64,000 nucleotides of DNA, from the NCBI GenBank assembly GCA_017991595.1, contig JAGOQJ010000001.1:668410-732409 (forward strand). Direction: 5' to 3'. Shown piece after piece: positions 24,775 to 32,790 of the stretch. The position numbers were made by a program, and so were the translations under genes. Position 1 is the first letter of the stretch, and each line of letters begins with the position of its first letter. This DNA is from Candidatus Didemnitutus sp. (lineage in GTDB: Bacteria; Verrucomicrobiota; Verrucomicrobiia; Opitutales; Opitutaceae). The notes beneath the pieces were generated by a model. The model ran no database searches and was not told the origin of the DNA. It saw only the letters and a program-made list of their open reading frames with translations.

Positions 24775-25079
24775 AAAAAATCCGCCTCATGCACGTGCCG
24801 CCGATCCGGTTCGGGATCGTCCTCGGACTCATCAACGGAGTCATCGGGATGATCACCGCGCCGATCCTGCTCCTTTCGCTCGGGGCGGCTGCGACATGGG
24901 ACACGACGCTGCTCCCGAAATTCCTCGGCATTCCCTGGCTCTTCGCCGGTGGTGCCGCCCTCTTCATGCCCTTCATCCACTTGGTCGGCGGCTTCCTCGT
25001 CGGAGTGCTGTTGGCCATGATCTACAACCTCGCCTCCCGCTGGACCGGCGGGATCGAGATCGTGATCAAAGACAACTGA
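24771..25079 (+). CDS. Small membrane protein within the nuo operon, unknown
   Basis: A 102-residue protein starting MKKIRLMHVPPIRFGIVLG. It has two strong hydrophobic segments (about residues 14-40 and 58-85) and a short charged C terminus (WTGGIEIVIKDN). Its ATG overlaps the nuoE stop (ATGA) and nuoF starts 7 bases after it, so it is translationally coupled within the operon. It is not one of the 14 Nuo subunits: it does not resemble NuoA, which has three helices and different conserved acidic residues. It may be an accessory or assembly factor. I do not recognise the family. Confidence 0.75.
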   Translation: MKKIRLMHVPPIRFGIVLGLINGVIGMITAPILLLSLGAAATWDTTLLPKFLGIPWLFAGGAALFMPFIHLVGGFLVGVLLAMIYNLASRWTGGIEIVIKDN

Positions 25080-25086
25080 TTTTCCG

Positions 25087-26436
25087 ATGCCCGCTCCCCA
25101 ACAACGTCGCCTGATTTTCGCTCACATCGACGAGCCCGGCTACACCAACGACCTCGCCTGCTACGTGAAGCACGGCGGCTACGAGGTGCTGAAGCGCGCC
25201 GTCACGCGTCCGCCCGCGGAGCTGATCGACGAGGTCAAGAAATCCGGCCTGCGCGGCCGCGGCGGTGCCGGTTTTCCCTGCGGCGTCAAGTGGACCCTCG
25301 TCGACCGCAAGAGCGGCAAGCCCATCTACCTCGTCGTGAACGCCGACGAGTCCGAGCCCGGCACGTTCAAGGATCGCTACATCATCCACCAGGACCCGCA
25401 CCAGCTCATCGAGGGCATCATGGTCTCCTGCTGGGCGAACAACGTGAAGCAGGCCTACATCTACATCCGCGGCGAGATGCCCCACGGCGCGCGGATTCTC
25501 GAGAAGGCCATTCAGGAAGCGCGCGACGCGAACTTCGTCGGCAAAAACATCCTCGGGACTAGCTACAGCTGCGACATCTTCGTCCACCGCGGCGCCGGCG
25601 CCTACATTTGCGGCGAAGAAACCGGCCTGATCGAATCGCTCGAAGGCAAGCGCCCGTATCCGCGCATCAAGCCCCCGTATTTCCCCGCGGTCCTCGGCCT
25701 CTACCAGTGCCCGACGATCGTGAACAACGTCGAGACGCTCTGCCACGTGAAGCACATCGTGGACATGGGCGGCGACAACTACGCCAAGATCGGCACGCCC
25801 AACAACACCGGCACGCGCATCTTCTGCGTCAGCGGCCACGTGCAGCGCCCCGGTTATTACGAGTTCGAGACCGGCAAGATCACGATGGGCCAGCTGCTCA
25901 ACGAGGTCTGCGGCGGCCCGCTTCCGGGGCGCACCTTCAAGGGCGTCATTCCCGGCGGCTCCTCGGCCAAGGTCCTCCGCTTCGGCGAGAAATTCAAAAT
26001 CAAGCAGAAGGATGGTTCCGTCGTCGAGATGAGCGTGGAAGATCTTCCGCTCGACTTCGACACGCTCGCCGCGGCCGGCACGATGGGTGGCTCTGGCGGC
26101 GTGATCGTGATGGACGACACCGTCAACATGGTCGAGGCGCTCGGCAACCTGAACGCCTTCTACGCCCACGAGAGCTGCGGTCAGTGCACGCCCTGCCGCG
26201 AAGGTTCGCTCTGGATGAAGAAGATCACCGCGCGCATGGTCGACGGCCACGGCCGCGCCAACGACGGCGAGCTCCTCAAGAACGTCGCCGACCAGATCGC
26301 CGGCCGCACCATCTGCGCGATGGGCGAGGCCTGTTCGTGGCCGACGCAGAGCTTCGTCCTGAAGTTCCCCGAAGAGTTCAAAGCCTATCCCGAGACGCGC
26401 AAAACCAAGCCCGCCGACGCGCTCCCGATCGTCTGA
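25087..26436 (+). CDS. nuoF: NADH-quinone oxidoreductase subunit F
   Basis: A 449-residue subunit that binds NADH and FMN. The glycine-rich motif GRGGAGFP is at about residues 58-65, and the NADH-binding segment NADESEPGTFKDR follows. The [4Fe-4S] N3 ligands lie in ESCGQCTPCREG (about 364-370), with a fourth cysteine in the RTICAMGEAC region (about 408). It is followed by the second palindromic repeat and then nuoG. Confidence 0.96.
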   Translation: MPAPQQRRLIFAHIDEPGYTNDLACYVKHGGYEVLKRAVTRPPAELIDEVKKSGLRGRGGAGFPCGVKWTLVDRKSGKPIYLVVNADESEPGTFKDRYIIHQDPHQLIEGIMVSCWANNVKQAYIYIRGEMPHGARILEKAIQEARDANFVGKNILGTSYSCDIFVHRGAGAYICGEETGLIESLEGKRPYPRIKPPYFPAVLGLYQCPTIVNNVETLCHVKHIVDMGGDNYAKIGTPNNTGTRIFCVSGHVQRPGYYEFETGKITMGQLLNEVCGGPLPGRTFKGVIPGGSSAKVLRFGEKFKIKQKDGSVVEMSVEDLPLDFDTLAAAGTMGGSGGVIVMDDTVNMVEALGNLNAFYAHESCGQCTPCREGSLWMKKITARMVDGHGRANDGELLKNVADQIAGRTICAMGEACSWPTQSFVLKFPEEFKAYPETRKTKPADALPIV

Positions 26437-26445
26437 GATTTGATC

Positions 26446-26537
26446 ACCACGAAACACACGAAATACACGAAATGAAAACCACTCCGAACACCGATGCCGC
26501 GCGCCGCGCCTTTCGTGTGGTTCGTGTATTTCGTGGT
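26446..26537. repeat. CACGAAA-type palindromic element, copy 2 (nuoF-nuoG spacer)
   Basis: An inverted repeat with 27-nt arms (26446-26472 and 26511-26537) matching at 24 of 27 positions. The left arm reads ACCACGAAACACACGAAATA then CACGAAA. The centre starts ATGAAAACC and includes CCGAACA, as in copy 1 (24181-24268). The two copies sit in the only two long spacers of the nuo operon. Neither encodes a plausible protein. Confidence 0.85.
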
Positions 26538-26559
26538 TAACTAGATCGATTTTTCCGAG

Positions 26560-28245
26560 ATGTCTTCCGCTCCCGCCAAACCTGCCGACCTCGTCACCGT
26601 CAACATCGACGGCAAGGACATCGCCGTGCCGCGAGGCACGAACGTCATCGAGGCTGCCAAGCTCCTCGGCATCGAGATCCCGCACTACTGCTACCACCCG
26701 AAGCTGAGCGTCGTCGGCAATTGCCGCATGTGTCTCATCGAAATGGGCATGCCGGCTGTCGATCCCGCCACCAAGGCGCCGGTCATGGACCCCGCCACCG
26801 GCAAGCAGAAGATCAACTGGATGCCGCGCGCGCAGATCGGCTGTGCCACCAACGCCTCGCCCGGCCTGCACATCCGCACCAACACGCCGCTCGTCAAGGA
26901 GTGCCGCGAGGGCGTGACCGAGTTTCTCCTCATCAATCACCCGCTCGATTGCCCGATCTGTGACCAAGCCGGTGAGTGCAAACTCCAGGAACACTCCACC
27001 GCCTACGGCCGCGGCTACTCGCGCTTCGTCGAGAACAAGAACGTGAAGCCGAAGCGCACGCAGCTCGGACCGCGCGTCACGCTCGACGACGAGCGCTGCA
27101 TCCTCTGCTCGCGCTGCATCCGCTTCTCCAAGGAGGTCGCGAAGGACGACGTCCTCGGCTTCATCGACCGCGGCAGCTACAGCACGCTCACGTGCTACCC
27201 GGGCAAGAAGCTCGAGAACAACTACTCGCTCAACACCGTCGACATCTGCCCGGTCGGCGCGCTCACCTCGACCGACTTCCGTTTCAAGATGCGCGTGTGG
27301 TTCCTCAAGGAGACCCCGGGCATCGACACCGAGTCCTCCGTCGGCGCCAACACCGTCGTCTGGTCCCGCGAAGGCGTCATCTACCGCATCACGCCGCGCC
27401 AGAACGACGCCGTGAACGACACGTGGATGACCGATTCCGGCCGCCTCCTCTACAAGCAGGTGCGCGCCGAGGACCGCCTGCTCCAAGCCTCTTCGCCCGA
27501 TGCGATCGCGCAGGCCGCCGGACTGCTCCGCGCCGGCTCCGTCGCCATTGTCGGCTCCGGCCGCAGCTCCGTCGAAGAACAGTTTCTGACGAAGAAACTC
27601 GCCGCTGCGCTCAACGCGCCGGCCGCGCTCGTCAGCCGGGTGGGGCAGGGTGACGGCATCCTCCTCTCCGCCGACCGCAACCCGAACATCCGCGGCGCAC
27701 TCGTCACCGGCCTCATTTCCGCGCTCCCGACGCAGCAGCTCACGTCGCTCGCCGCCGACATCGACGCCGGCAAGGTGAAGACCGTCGTCGCGATCAACGA
27801 GGACCTCATCGCCGCCGGCCTCACCGCCGCGCAGCTCGCGAAGGTCTCCGTGATCTACCTCGGCACGCACAAGAACGCCACGAGTGCCGCGGCCAAGGTC
27901 GTCATTCCGACGCTCACCGTTTTCGAAAAGGCCGGCAGCTTTGTGAACCAGCAGTTCCGCCTGCAGAAGTTCGCCAAGGCCGTCCCCGGTCCAGAAGGCG
28001 TGGCCGACGATCTCGTCACGCTGGCCAACCTCGCCGCTGCTGCCGGCGCGGCCGCGCTCCCGTCCGATCTCACCGGCCTGTGGACCGCGCTCGCCGCCGA
28101 AGTTCCTGCGCTCGCCGGCCTCAGCCACGCGAAACTTCCCGCGACGGGCGTCGTGCTCGACCACGCTGCGTGGGCCGGGCTGCCCTTCGTCGAGGGCGAG
28201 ACCCTTCACTACAAGCCCGCCGCCTCCGCGGCCAGCAACGCCTGA
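26560..28245 (+). CDS. nuoG: NADH-quinone oxidoreductase subunit G (short form)
   Basis: A 561-residue Fe-S subunit. The N-terminal [2Fe-2S] ligands are in YCYHPKLSVVGNCRMC. The His/Cys N5 motif is HPLDCPICDQAGEC near residue 127. A further cluster is formed by CILCSRC with ICPVGAL. The C-terminal molybdopterin-like domain is much reduced compared with the 700-900 residues of many NuoG. It begins after an N-terminal extension and contains a repetitive loop (AVDPATKAPVMDPATGKQK). The short domain may be lineage-typical rather than a truncation, since the stop is followed normally by nuoH. Confidence 0.93.
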   Translation: MSSAPAKPADLVTVNIDGKDIAVPRGTNVIEAAKLLGIEIPHYCYHPKLSVVGNCRMCLIEMGMPAVDPATKAPVMDPATGKQKINWMPRAQIGCATNASPGLHIRTNTPLVKECREGVTEFLLINHPLDCPICDQAGECKLQEHSTAYGRGYSRFVENKNVKPKRTQLGPRVTLDDERCILCSRCIRFSKEVAKDDVLGFIDRGSYSTLTCYPGKKLENNYSLNTVDICPVGALTSTDFRFKMRVWFLKETPGIDTESSVGANTVVWSREGVIYRITPRQNDAVNDTWMTDSGRLLYKQVRAEDRLLQASSPDAIAQAAGLLRAGSVAIVGSGRSSVEEQFLTKKLAAALNAPAALVSRVGQGDGILLSADRNPNIRGALVTGLISALPTQQLTSLAADIDAGKVKTVVAINEDLIAAGLTAAQLAKVSVIYLGTHKNATSAAAKVVIPTLTVFEKAGSFVNQQFRLQKFAKAVPGPEGVADDLVTLANLAAAAGAAALPSDLTGLWTALAAEVPALAGLSHAKLPATGVVLDHAAWAGLPFVEGETLHYKPAASAASNA

Positions 28246-28251
28246 TGCGCC

Positions 28252-29508
28252 ATGGTTGAACTCTGGCAAAACCTCCACCCGGCCGCGCAGCTCTTCCTCA
28301 AGGGCCTCGCGGTGGTGCTCGTGATCTTCCCGCTCGGCGGCATCGGCTCGCTCGCGGAGCGCAAGATTTCCGCTTGGATCCAAAACCGCCCCGGCCCGAA
28401 TCGCGCGCTGCCGATCTGGTTCGCCTGGGTGCCCGTGCTCGGCCCGGCGCTCCAGCGTGTCGGCGCCTTCCACCTCATGGCCGACGGCCTGAAGATGCTC
28501 TTCAAGGAAGACGCGCTGCCCGGCCACGTGAACAAGGTCTACTTCGTGCTCGCGCCGATCCTCGCGATGATCCCGGCGCTCACGACCGTGTCCGCCGTGC
28601 CCTTCGGCGCCTACATGAACGACGCCGGCCAGATGGTGCCGCTCATCCTCGCCAACGTCGACGTCGGCATCCTCGCTGTGTTCGCCGTCTCCTCGCTCGG
28701 TGTCTATTCCCTCATCATCGCCGGCTGGGCCTCGAACTCGAAGTATCCCTTCCTCGGCGGCGTCCGCGCCTCGGCGCAGCTCATCTCCTACGAGCTCTCG
28801 ATGACGCTCTCCGTGCTACCCGTCTTCCTCTGGGTCAACGCCCCGGGCACGGGCGGCACGCTCAGCCTCTTTGACGTCGTGCAATTCCAGAGCGGCACCT
28901 GGCAGGGATTCGCCTCCGGCTCTTGGGGCGGCGTGTGGTTCCTCTTCCTCATGCCGGTCTCGGCCGTCGTGTTCCTCGTCTCGCTCTTCGCCGAGACCAA
29001 CCGCCTGCCCTTCGACATGGCTGAAGGCGAGGCCGACCTCGTCGGCGGCTTCCATACCGAATACGGCGCGTTCAAGTGGGGCCTGTTCTTCGTGGCGGAA
29101 TACGCGCACATGATCGTCGGCTCCGGCCTCTTCGTGCTGCTCTTCCTCGGCGGCTGGAATCCGCTGCCGTGGCTCCCGTTGGTGGAGGTGCTCGGCTGGT
29201 TCGGGCTCGCGGGTAATCCCATCGTCTTCGGCCTCGCTTCGATCGCCGTCTTCCTCGCGAAGGTGCTCTTCTTCATCTTCGTCTTCATGTGGGTGCGCTG
29301 GACTGTGCCGCGCTTCCGCTATGACCAAGTGATGAAACTCGGCTGGCAAAAGCTCCTGCCGCTCGCGATCGGCAACCTGCTCTTCTACGCGCTGGCCATC
29401 GCCATCATCGACCTCCAGCTCGGTGCCGCGGCCTGGGCCGCGCTCGTCGCCGGCACGGTGATCGCGCTCGTGCTCATCTTCCGGTCCACGCAACCGAAAA
29501 CCCTCTGA
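28252..29508 (+). CDS. nuoH: NADH-quinone oxidoreductase subunit H
   Basis: A 418-residue membrane subunit at the junction of the two arms, with about nine hydrophobic helices. The family phrases AERKISAWIQNRPGPNR, FAETNRLPFDMAEGEADLVG and GFHTEYGAFKWGLFF line the quinone channel. It is somewhat longer than E. coli NuoH (325), owing to extra loop sequence near residues 190-220 and a C-terminal helix. Confidence 0.95.
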   Translation: MVELWQNLHPAAQLFLKGLAVVLVIFPLGGIGSLAERKISAWIQNRPGPNRALPIWFAWVPVLGPALQRVGAFHLMADGLKMLFKEDALPGHVNKVYFVLAPILAMIPALTTVSAVPFGAYMNDAGQMVPLILANVDVGILAVFAVSSLGVYSLIIAGWASNSKYPFLGGVRASAQLISYELSMTLSVLPVFLWVNAPGTGGTLSLFDVVQFQSGTWQGFASGSWGGVWFLFLMPVSAVVFLVSLFAETNRLPFDMAEGEADLVGGFHTEYGAFKWGLFFVAEYAHMIVGSGLFVLLFLGGWNPLPWLPLVEVLGWFGLAGNPIVFGLASIAVFLAKVLFFIFVFMWVRWTVPRFRYDQVMKLGWQKLLPLAIGNLLFYALAIAIIDLQLGAAAWAALVAGTVIALVLIFRSTQPKTL

Positions 29509-29518
29509 CCTGCGAGCC

Positions 29519-30058
29519 ATGGCTTACGTCGTCGAACGCAAACCCCTCTCGCTCTCCGAGCGCCTTTACCTCCCCGCGATCTTCTCGGGGATGAAGACCA
29601 CGCTGCGACACCTGTTCCAGCCGAAGATCACGCTCGAGTATCCCGAGCAGCGCCCCGCCATCCCGCCCGGCTACCGCGGCGTCCCCACGCTCGTGAAGGA
29701 CCCGCACGGCCGCGAGAAGTGCGTCTCGTGCCAGCTCTGCGAATTCGTCTGCCCGCCCAAGGCCATCCGCATCACGCCCGGCGAGCTGCCGGCCGATTCC
29801 GCGCAGGCCCACGTCGAGAAGGGCCCCAAGGCCTTCGACATCGACATGCTGCGCTGCATCTACTGCGGCCTCTGCCAGGAAGTCTGCCCCGAGGAGGCGA
29901 TCTGGTTGCAGAACCAGTTCTCCATGTCCGGCTACACCCGCGCCGAGATGGTGAACGACAAGGCGCGCCTCTACGAACTCGGCGGCACGCTGCCCGACCA
30001 ACACTTCAAGTGGGACAAGAAGAAGGCCGCCGAAGAGCGCGGTAACGCCCACCACTGA
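29519..30058 (+). CDS. nuoI: NADH-quinone oxidoreductase subunit I
   Basis: A 179-residue ferredoxin-like subunit holding clusters N6a and N6b. The two CxxCxxCxxxCP motifs are CVSCQLCEFVCP (from C68) and CIYCGLCQEVCP (from C113). The N terminus is an amphipathic helix that docks to the membrane arm. It is flanked by nuoH (10 bases) and nuoJ (3 bases). Confidence 0.96.
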   Translation: MAYVVERKPLSLSERLYLPAIFSGMKTTLRHLFQPKITLEYPEQRPAIPPGYRGVPTLVKDPHGREKCVSCQLCEFVCPPKAIRITPGELPADSAQAHVEKGPKAFDIDMLRCIYCGLCQEVCPEEAIWLQNQFSMSGYTRAEMVNDKARLYELGGTLPDQHFKWDKKKAAEERGNAHH

Positions 30059-30061
30059 GCC

Positions 30062-30565
30062 ATGACCAACGTCCTCTTCCACACGTTCGCCCTCCTCACG
30101 GTCGTTTGCGCCGTGCTGGTCGTCGTGAACAAGAATCCGGTGAACGGCGCCATGTTCCTGCTTCTGTCGCTGGTCGGCATGGCGGGCCTCTTCGTGATGC
30201 TCGACGCCGCCCTGCTGGCCTTCGTCCTCCTGCTCGTCTACGCGGGCGCGGTCGTGGCCCTGTTCCTCTTCATCATCATGTTGCTCGACACCCGGCCGGA
30301 GCACCTGAAGCCGTTCAAGAAGATGAGCATCGTCGCCGCCACCATCGGTGGCGCGCTCCTCGCGCTCGGCGCGTGGACGCTCGTGGGTAAGGTCGAGAAC
30401 GTCCTGGCTCCGGAGGTCGCCGCCCCGACGCTAAAGAATTACGCGGAGTTGCTCTTCACGACCTATCTGCTGCCCGTGCAGCTCGTCGGCTTCATGCTCC
30501 TCATCGCCATGCTCGGCGTGATCGTGCTGAGCAAGAAATTCGCCCCGGTGGAGGACGCCAAATGA
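30062..30565 (+). CDS. nuoJ: NADH-quinone oxidoreductase subunit J
   Basis: A 167-residue membrane subunit with five hydrophobic helices. It contains the conserved [16 protein letters not shown] and the Gly-rich helix [19 protein letters not shown] that forms the pi-bulge region of the proton pathway. It overlaps nuoK by four bases (ATGA). Confidence 0.95.
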   Translation: MTNVLFHTFALLTVVCAVLVVVNKNPVNGAMFLLLSLVGMAGLFVMLDAALLAFVLLLVYAGAVVALFLFIIMLLDTRPEHLKPFKKMSIVAATIGGALLALGAWTLVGKVENVLAPEVAAPTLKNYAELLFTTYLLPVQLVGFMLLIAMLGVIVLSKKFAPVEDAK

Positions 30566-30903
30566 CACTCGGTTTTCTCATGAATGACGGCCCTTGGACT
30601 TTCATCGGCCTGAACCACTACATCGCCCTCAGCGCGATCCTCTTCGTGATCGGCTTCGCCGGCGTGCTGCTGCGCAAGAACACGCTCGTGATCTACATGT
30701 GCCTCGAGCTCATGCTGCTCGCCTCGACGCTCGCGCTGGTGGCCTTCTCGCGGTTCCACGGCACGCTGGACGGCGCGGTCTTCGTCTTCTTCATCCTCAC
30801 GATCGCGGCCGCCGAGGTGGCCGTCGGTCTCGCCATCATCGTCGCCCTCTTCCGCCGCCGCCACACGGTGCAGGTGGAGGAGTTGAACGCGCTCAAGCAC
30901 TGA
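30562..30903 (+). CDS. nuoK: NADH-quinone oxidoreductase subunit K
   Basis: A 113-residue subunit with three helices. The conserved membrane glutamates lie in [11 protein letters not shown] and [13 protein letters not shown], as in the antiporter-like Mrp/NuoK family. About ten residues longer than E. coli NuoK at the N terminus; an ATG at 30580 (MNDGPWTF) is an alternative start. One base separates it from nuoL. Confidence 0.95.
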   Translation: MTLGFLMNDGPWTFIGLNHYIALSAILFVIGFAGVLLRKNTLVIYMCLELMLLASTLALVAFSRFHGTLDGAVFVFFILTIAAAEVAVGLAIIVALFRRRHTVQVEELNALKH

Positions 30904-30904
30904 C

Positions 30905-32779
30905 ATGTCCCCTGTCACTTCCGCCCTCGTCATCCTGCTGGCTCCGCTCGCCTCCGCGACGGTGATCGCGCTGTTCCTGCGGCGCCAGGGTGCGCTCGCC
31001 TCGTGGATTTCGGTCACGGCCGCCGCGGTCCTGTGCGTGCTGTCGCTCCAGCTCGTGTTCGCCGGCACCGACGTCAACGCCAGCCGCGAGTGGCTGCGCT
31101 TCGGCGACTTCGCGATCTCGCTCGGCTTCAAGATCGATGCGCTCGCGCGCCTGATGCTGTTCGTCGTGGCCTTCGTCGGTTTCCTCATCCACGTCTTCTC
31201 GCTCGGCTACATGCACGACGACGAGGCGCGGGCGCGGTTCTTCGGCGGCTTGTCCATCTTCATGTTCTCGATGCTCGGCATCGTCGTCGCCGACTCGCTG
31301 TTCATGATCTTCATCTTCTGGGAGCTGGTCGGCTTCAGCTCCTACATGTTGATCGGCCACTACCTCGACAAGCAGTCCGCGGCCGACGCCGCCAAGAAGG
31401 CCTTCATCGTCAACCGCGTGGGCGACTTTGGTTTCCTGCTCGGCATCGTGTGGACCTACTGGATGTTCGGCACCACCAACCTGACCGAGCTCGCCACGCT
31501 GGCGCCGACGGTCGGCACGATTTCCGCCGCGCTGCCGCTGCTGCTGTTCTGCGGCGCGATGGGCAAGTCCGCGCAGATGCCGCTGCACGTGTGGTTGCCG
31601 GACGCGATGGAAGGCCCGACGCCGGTCTCCGCGCTCATCCACGCCGCGACGATGGTCGCCGCCGGTATCTACATGCTCTGCCGCATCCAGGTCCTCATGG
31701 TGCCGGATGCGCTCACGGCCATCGCTTGGATTGGCACGATCACGGCGGTTTACGCCGCGCTCTGCGCCATCACGCAGCGCGACATCAAAAAGGTCCTCGC
31801 TTACTCCACGCTCTCGCAACTCGGCTACATGGTGGCGGCGTTCGGGCTGGGCTCGCTGGCGGTTTCGCACGGCGCGGGCGGTCATGAGGTCGTCATCGCC
31901 GCCGGCGTCGGCGCCGCGATGTTCCACCTCGTCACGCACGCTTTCTTCAAGGCCCTCCTCTTCCTCGGTTCCGGCTCCGTCATCCACGGCTGCCACCACG
32001 AGCAGGACATCTTCGCGATGGGCGGCTTGGCGAAGAAGATGCCGGTGACGTTCATCACGTTCACGCTCGGCGTCCTCGCGATCATCGGTTTCCCGGGTCT
32101 CGCCGGTTTCTTCTCCAAGGACGCGATCCTCTACCTCGCGATGGAGAACAACACGGCCATTTTCGCTGCGCTGACTTTCACGGCGATCCTGACCTCGTTC
32201 TACATGATCCGCATGTGGAAGATCGTCTTCTTCGGCGAGGCGCGTTCCGAACACGCCGTCCACGCGCATGAAAGCGGTCTGACGATGACGCTGCCTCTCG
32301 TGTTGCTTGCCCTCCTCTCGGTCGCCGGCGGCTACAGCGGCGTCTTCGGTCGCATCGCCGGCTCGGTCGCCGAGCTGGTCCCGGTCGCCCATGGCTCCGC
32401 GCACACGACGATCCTCGCGGTGTCGGTCGCGGTGATGGTCATCGGTGCCGGCGTGGCTTGGCTGCTTTATCCGACGGCCAAGACAGACGCCCTCGAGACG
32501 AAAGCCGGCGGCCTCTTCCGCGGCTTGGGCGCGCTGAAGGAATCGTTCGACACTGCCTACAATTACTACGTCGCGAAGATCCAGCAGCGTTTCGCGCTGT
32601 TCATTAATTTCCTCGAGCAGGTCGTGCTCGCGGGCCTGATCATCCGCGGACTTGCGGGCCTCGTCGGCCTCCTCGGTTACGGCGCACGGGCGCTGCACGT
32701 CGGCAGTCTGCACGCCTACGTTTACTGGTTCCTGCTCGGCACGGTGCTGCTGTGGGCCTTCGCCACCGGCATTTTCTAA
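30905..32779 (+). CDS. nuoL: NADH-quinone oxidoreductase subunit L
   Basis: A 624-residue antiporter-like proton-pumping subunit. The diagnostic stretch FIFWELVGFSSYMLIGHY is near residue 140, and KSAQMPLHVWLPDAMEGPTPVSALIHAATMV (split as QMPLHVWLPDAMEGPTPVSA) is near 220. The C terminus carries the long lateral-helix region. It precedes nuoM and nuoN in the usual order. Confidence 0.96.
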   Translation: MSPVTSALVILLAPLASATVIALFLRRQGALASWISVTAAAVLCVLSLQLVFAGTDVNASREWLRFGDFAISLGFKIDALARLMLFVVAFVGFLIHVFSLGYMHDDEARARFFGGLSIFMFSMLGIVVADSLFMIFIFWELVGFSSYMLIGHYLDKQSAADAAKKAFIVNRVGDFGFLLGIVWTYWMFGTTNLTELATLAPTVGTISAALPLLLFCGAMGKSAQMPLHVWLPDAMEGPTPVSALIHAATMVAAGIYMLCRIQVLMVPDALTAIAWIGTITAVYAALCAITQRDIKKVLAYSTLSQLGYMVAAFGLGSLAVSHGAGGHEVVIAAGVGAAMFHLVTHAFFKALLFLGSGSVIHGCHHEQDIFAMGGLAKKMPVTFITFTLGVLAIIGFPGLAGFFSKDAILYLAMENNTAIFAALTFTAILTSFYMIRMWKIVFFGEARSEHAVHAHESGLTMTLPLVLLALLSVAGGYSGVFGRIAGSVAELVPVAHGSAHTTILAVSVAVMVIGAGVAWLLYPTAKTDALETKAGGLFRGLGALKESFDTAYNYYVAKIQQRFALFINFLEQVVLAGLIIRGLAGLVGLLGYGARALHVGSLHAYVYWFLLGTVLLWAFATGIF

Positions 32780-32790
32780 CCTGATTTTCG

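Noticed and set aside
25066-28527. A 1,153-codon open frame on the minus strand across nuoF-nuoH
   Set aside because: It is antisense to three certain nuo genes. The GC-rich codon structure keeps the complementary strand free of stops, and the translation has no domain, only His/Asp/Glu/Arg-rich repeats.
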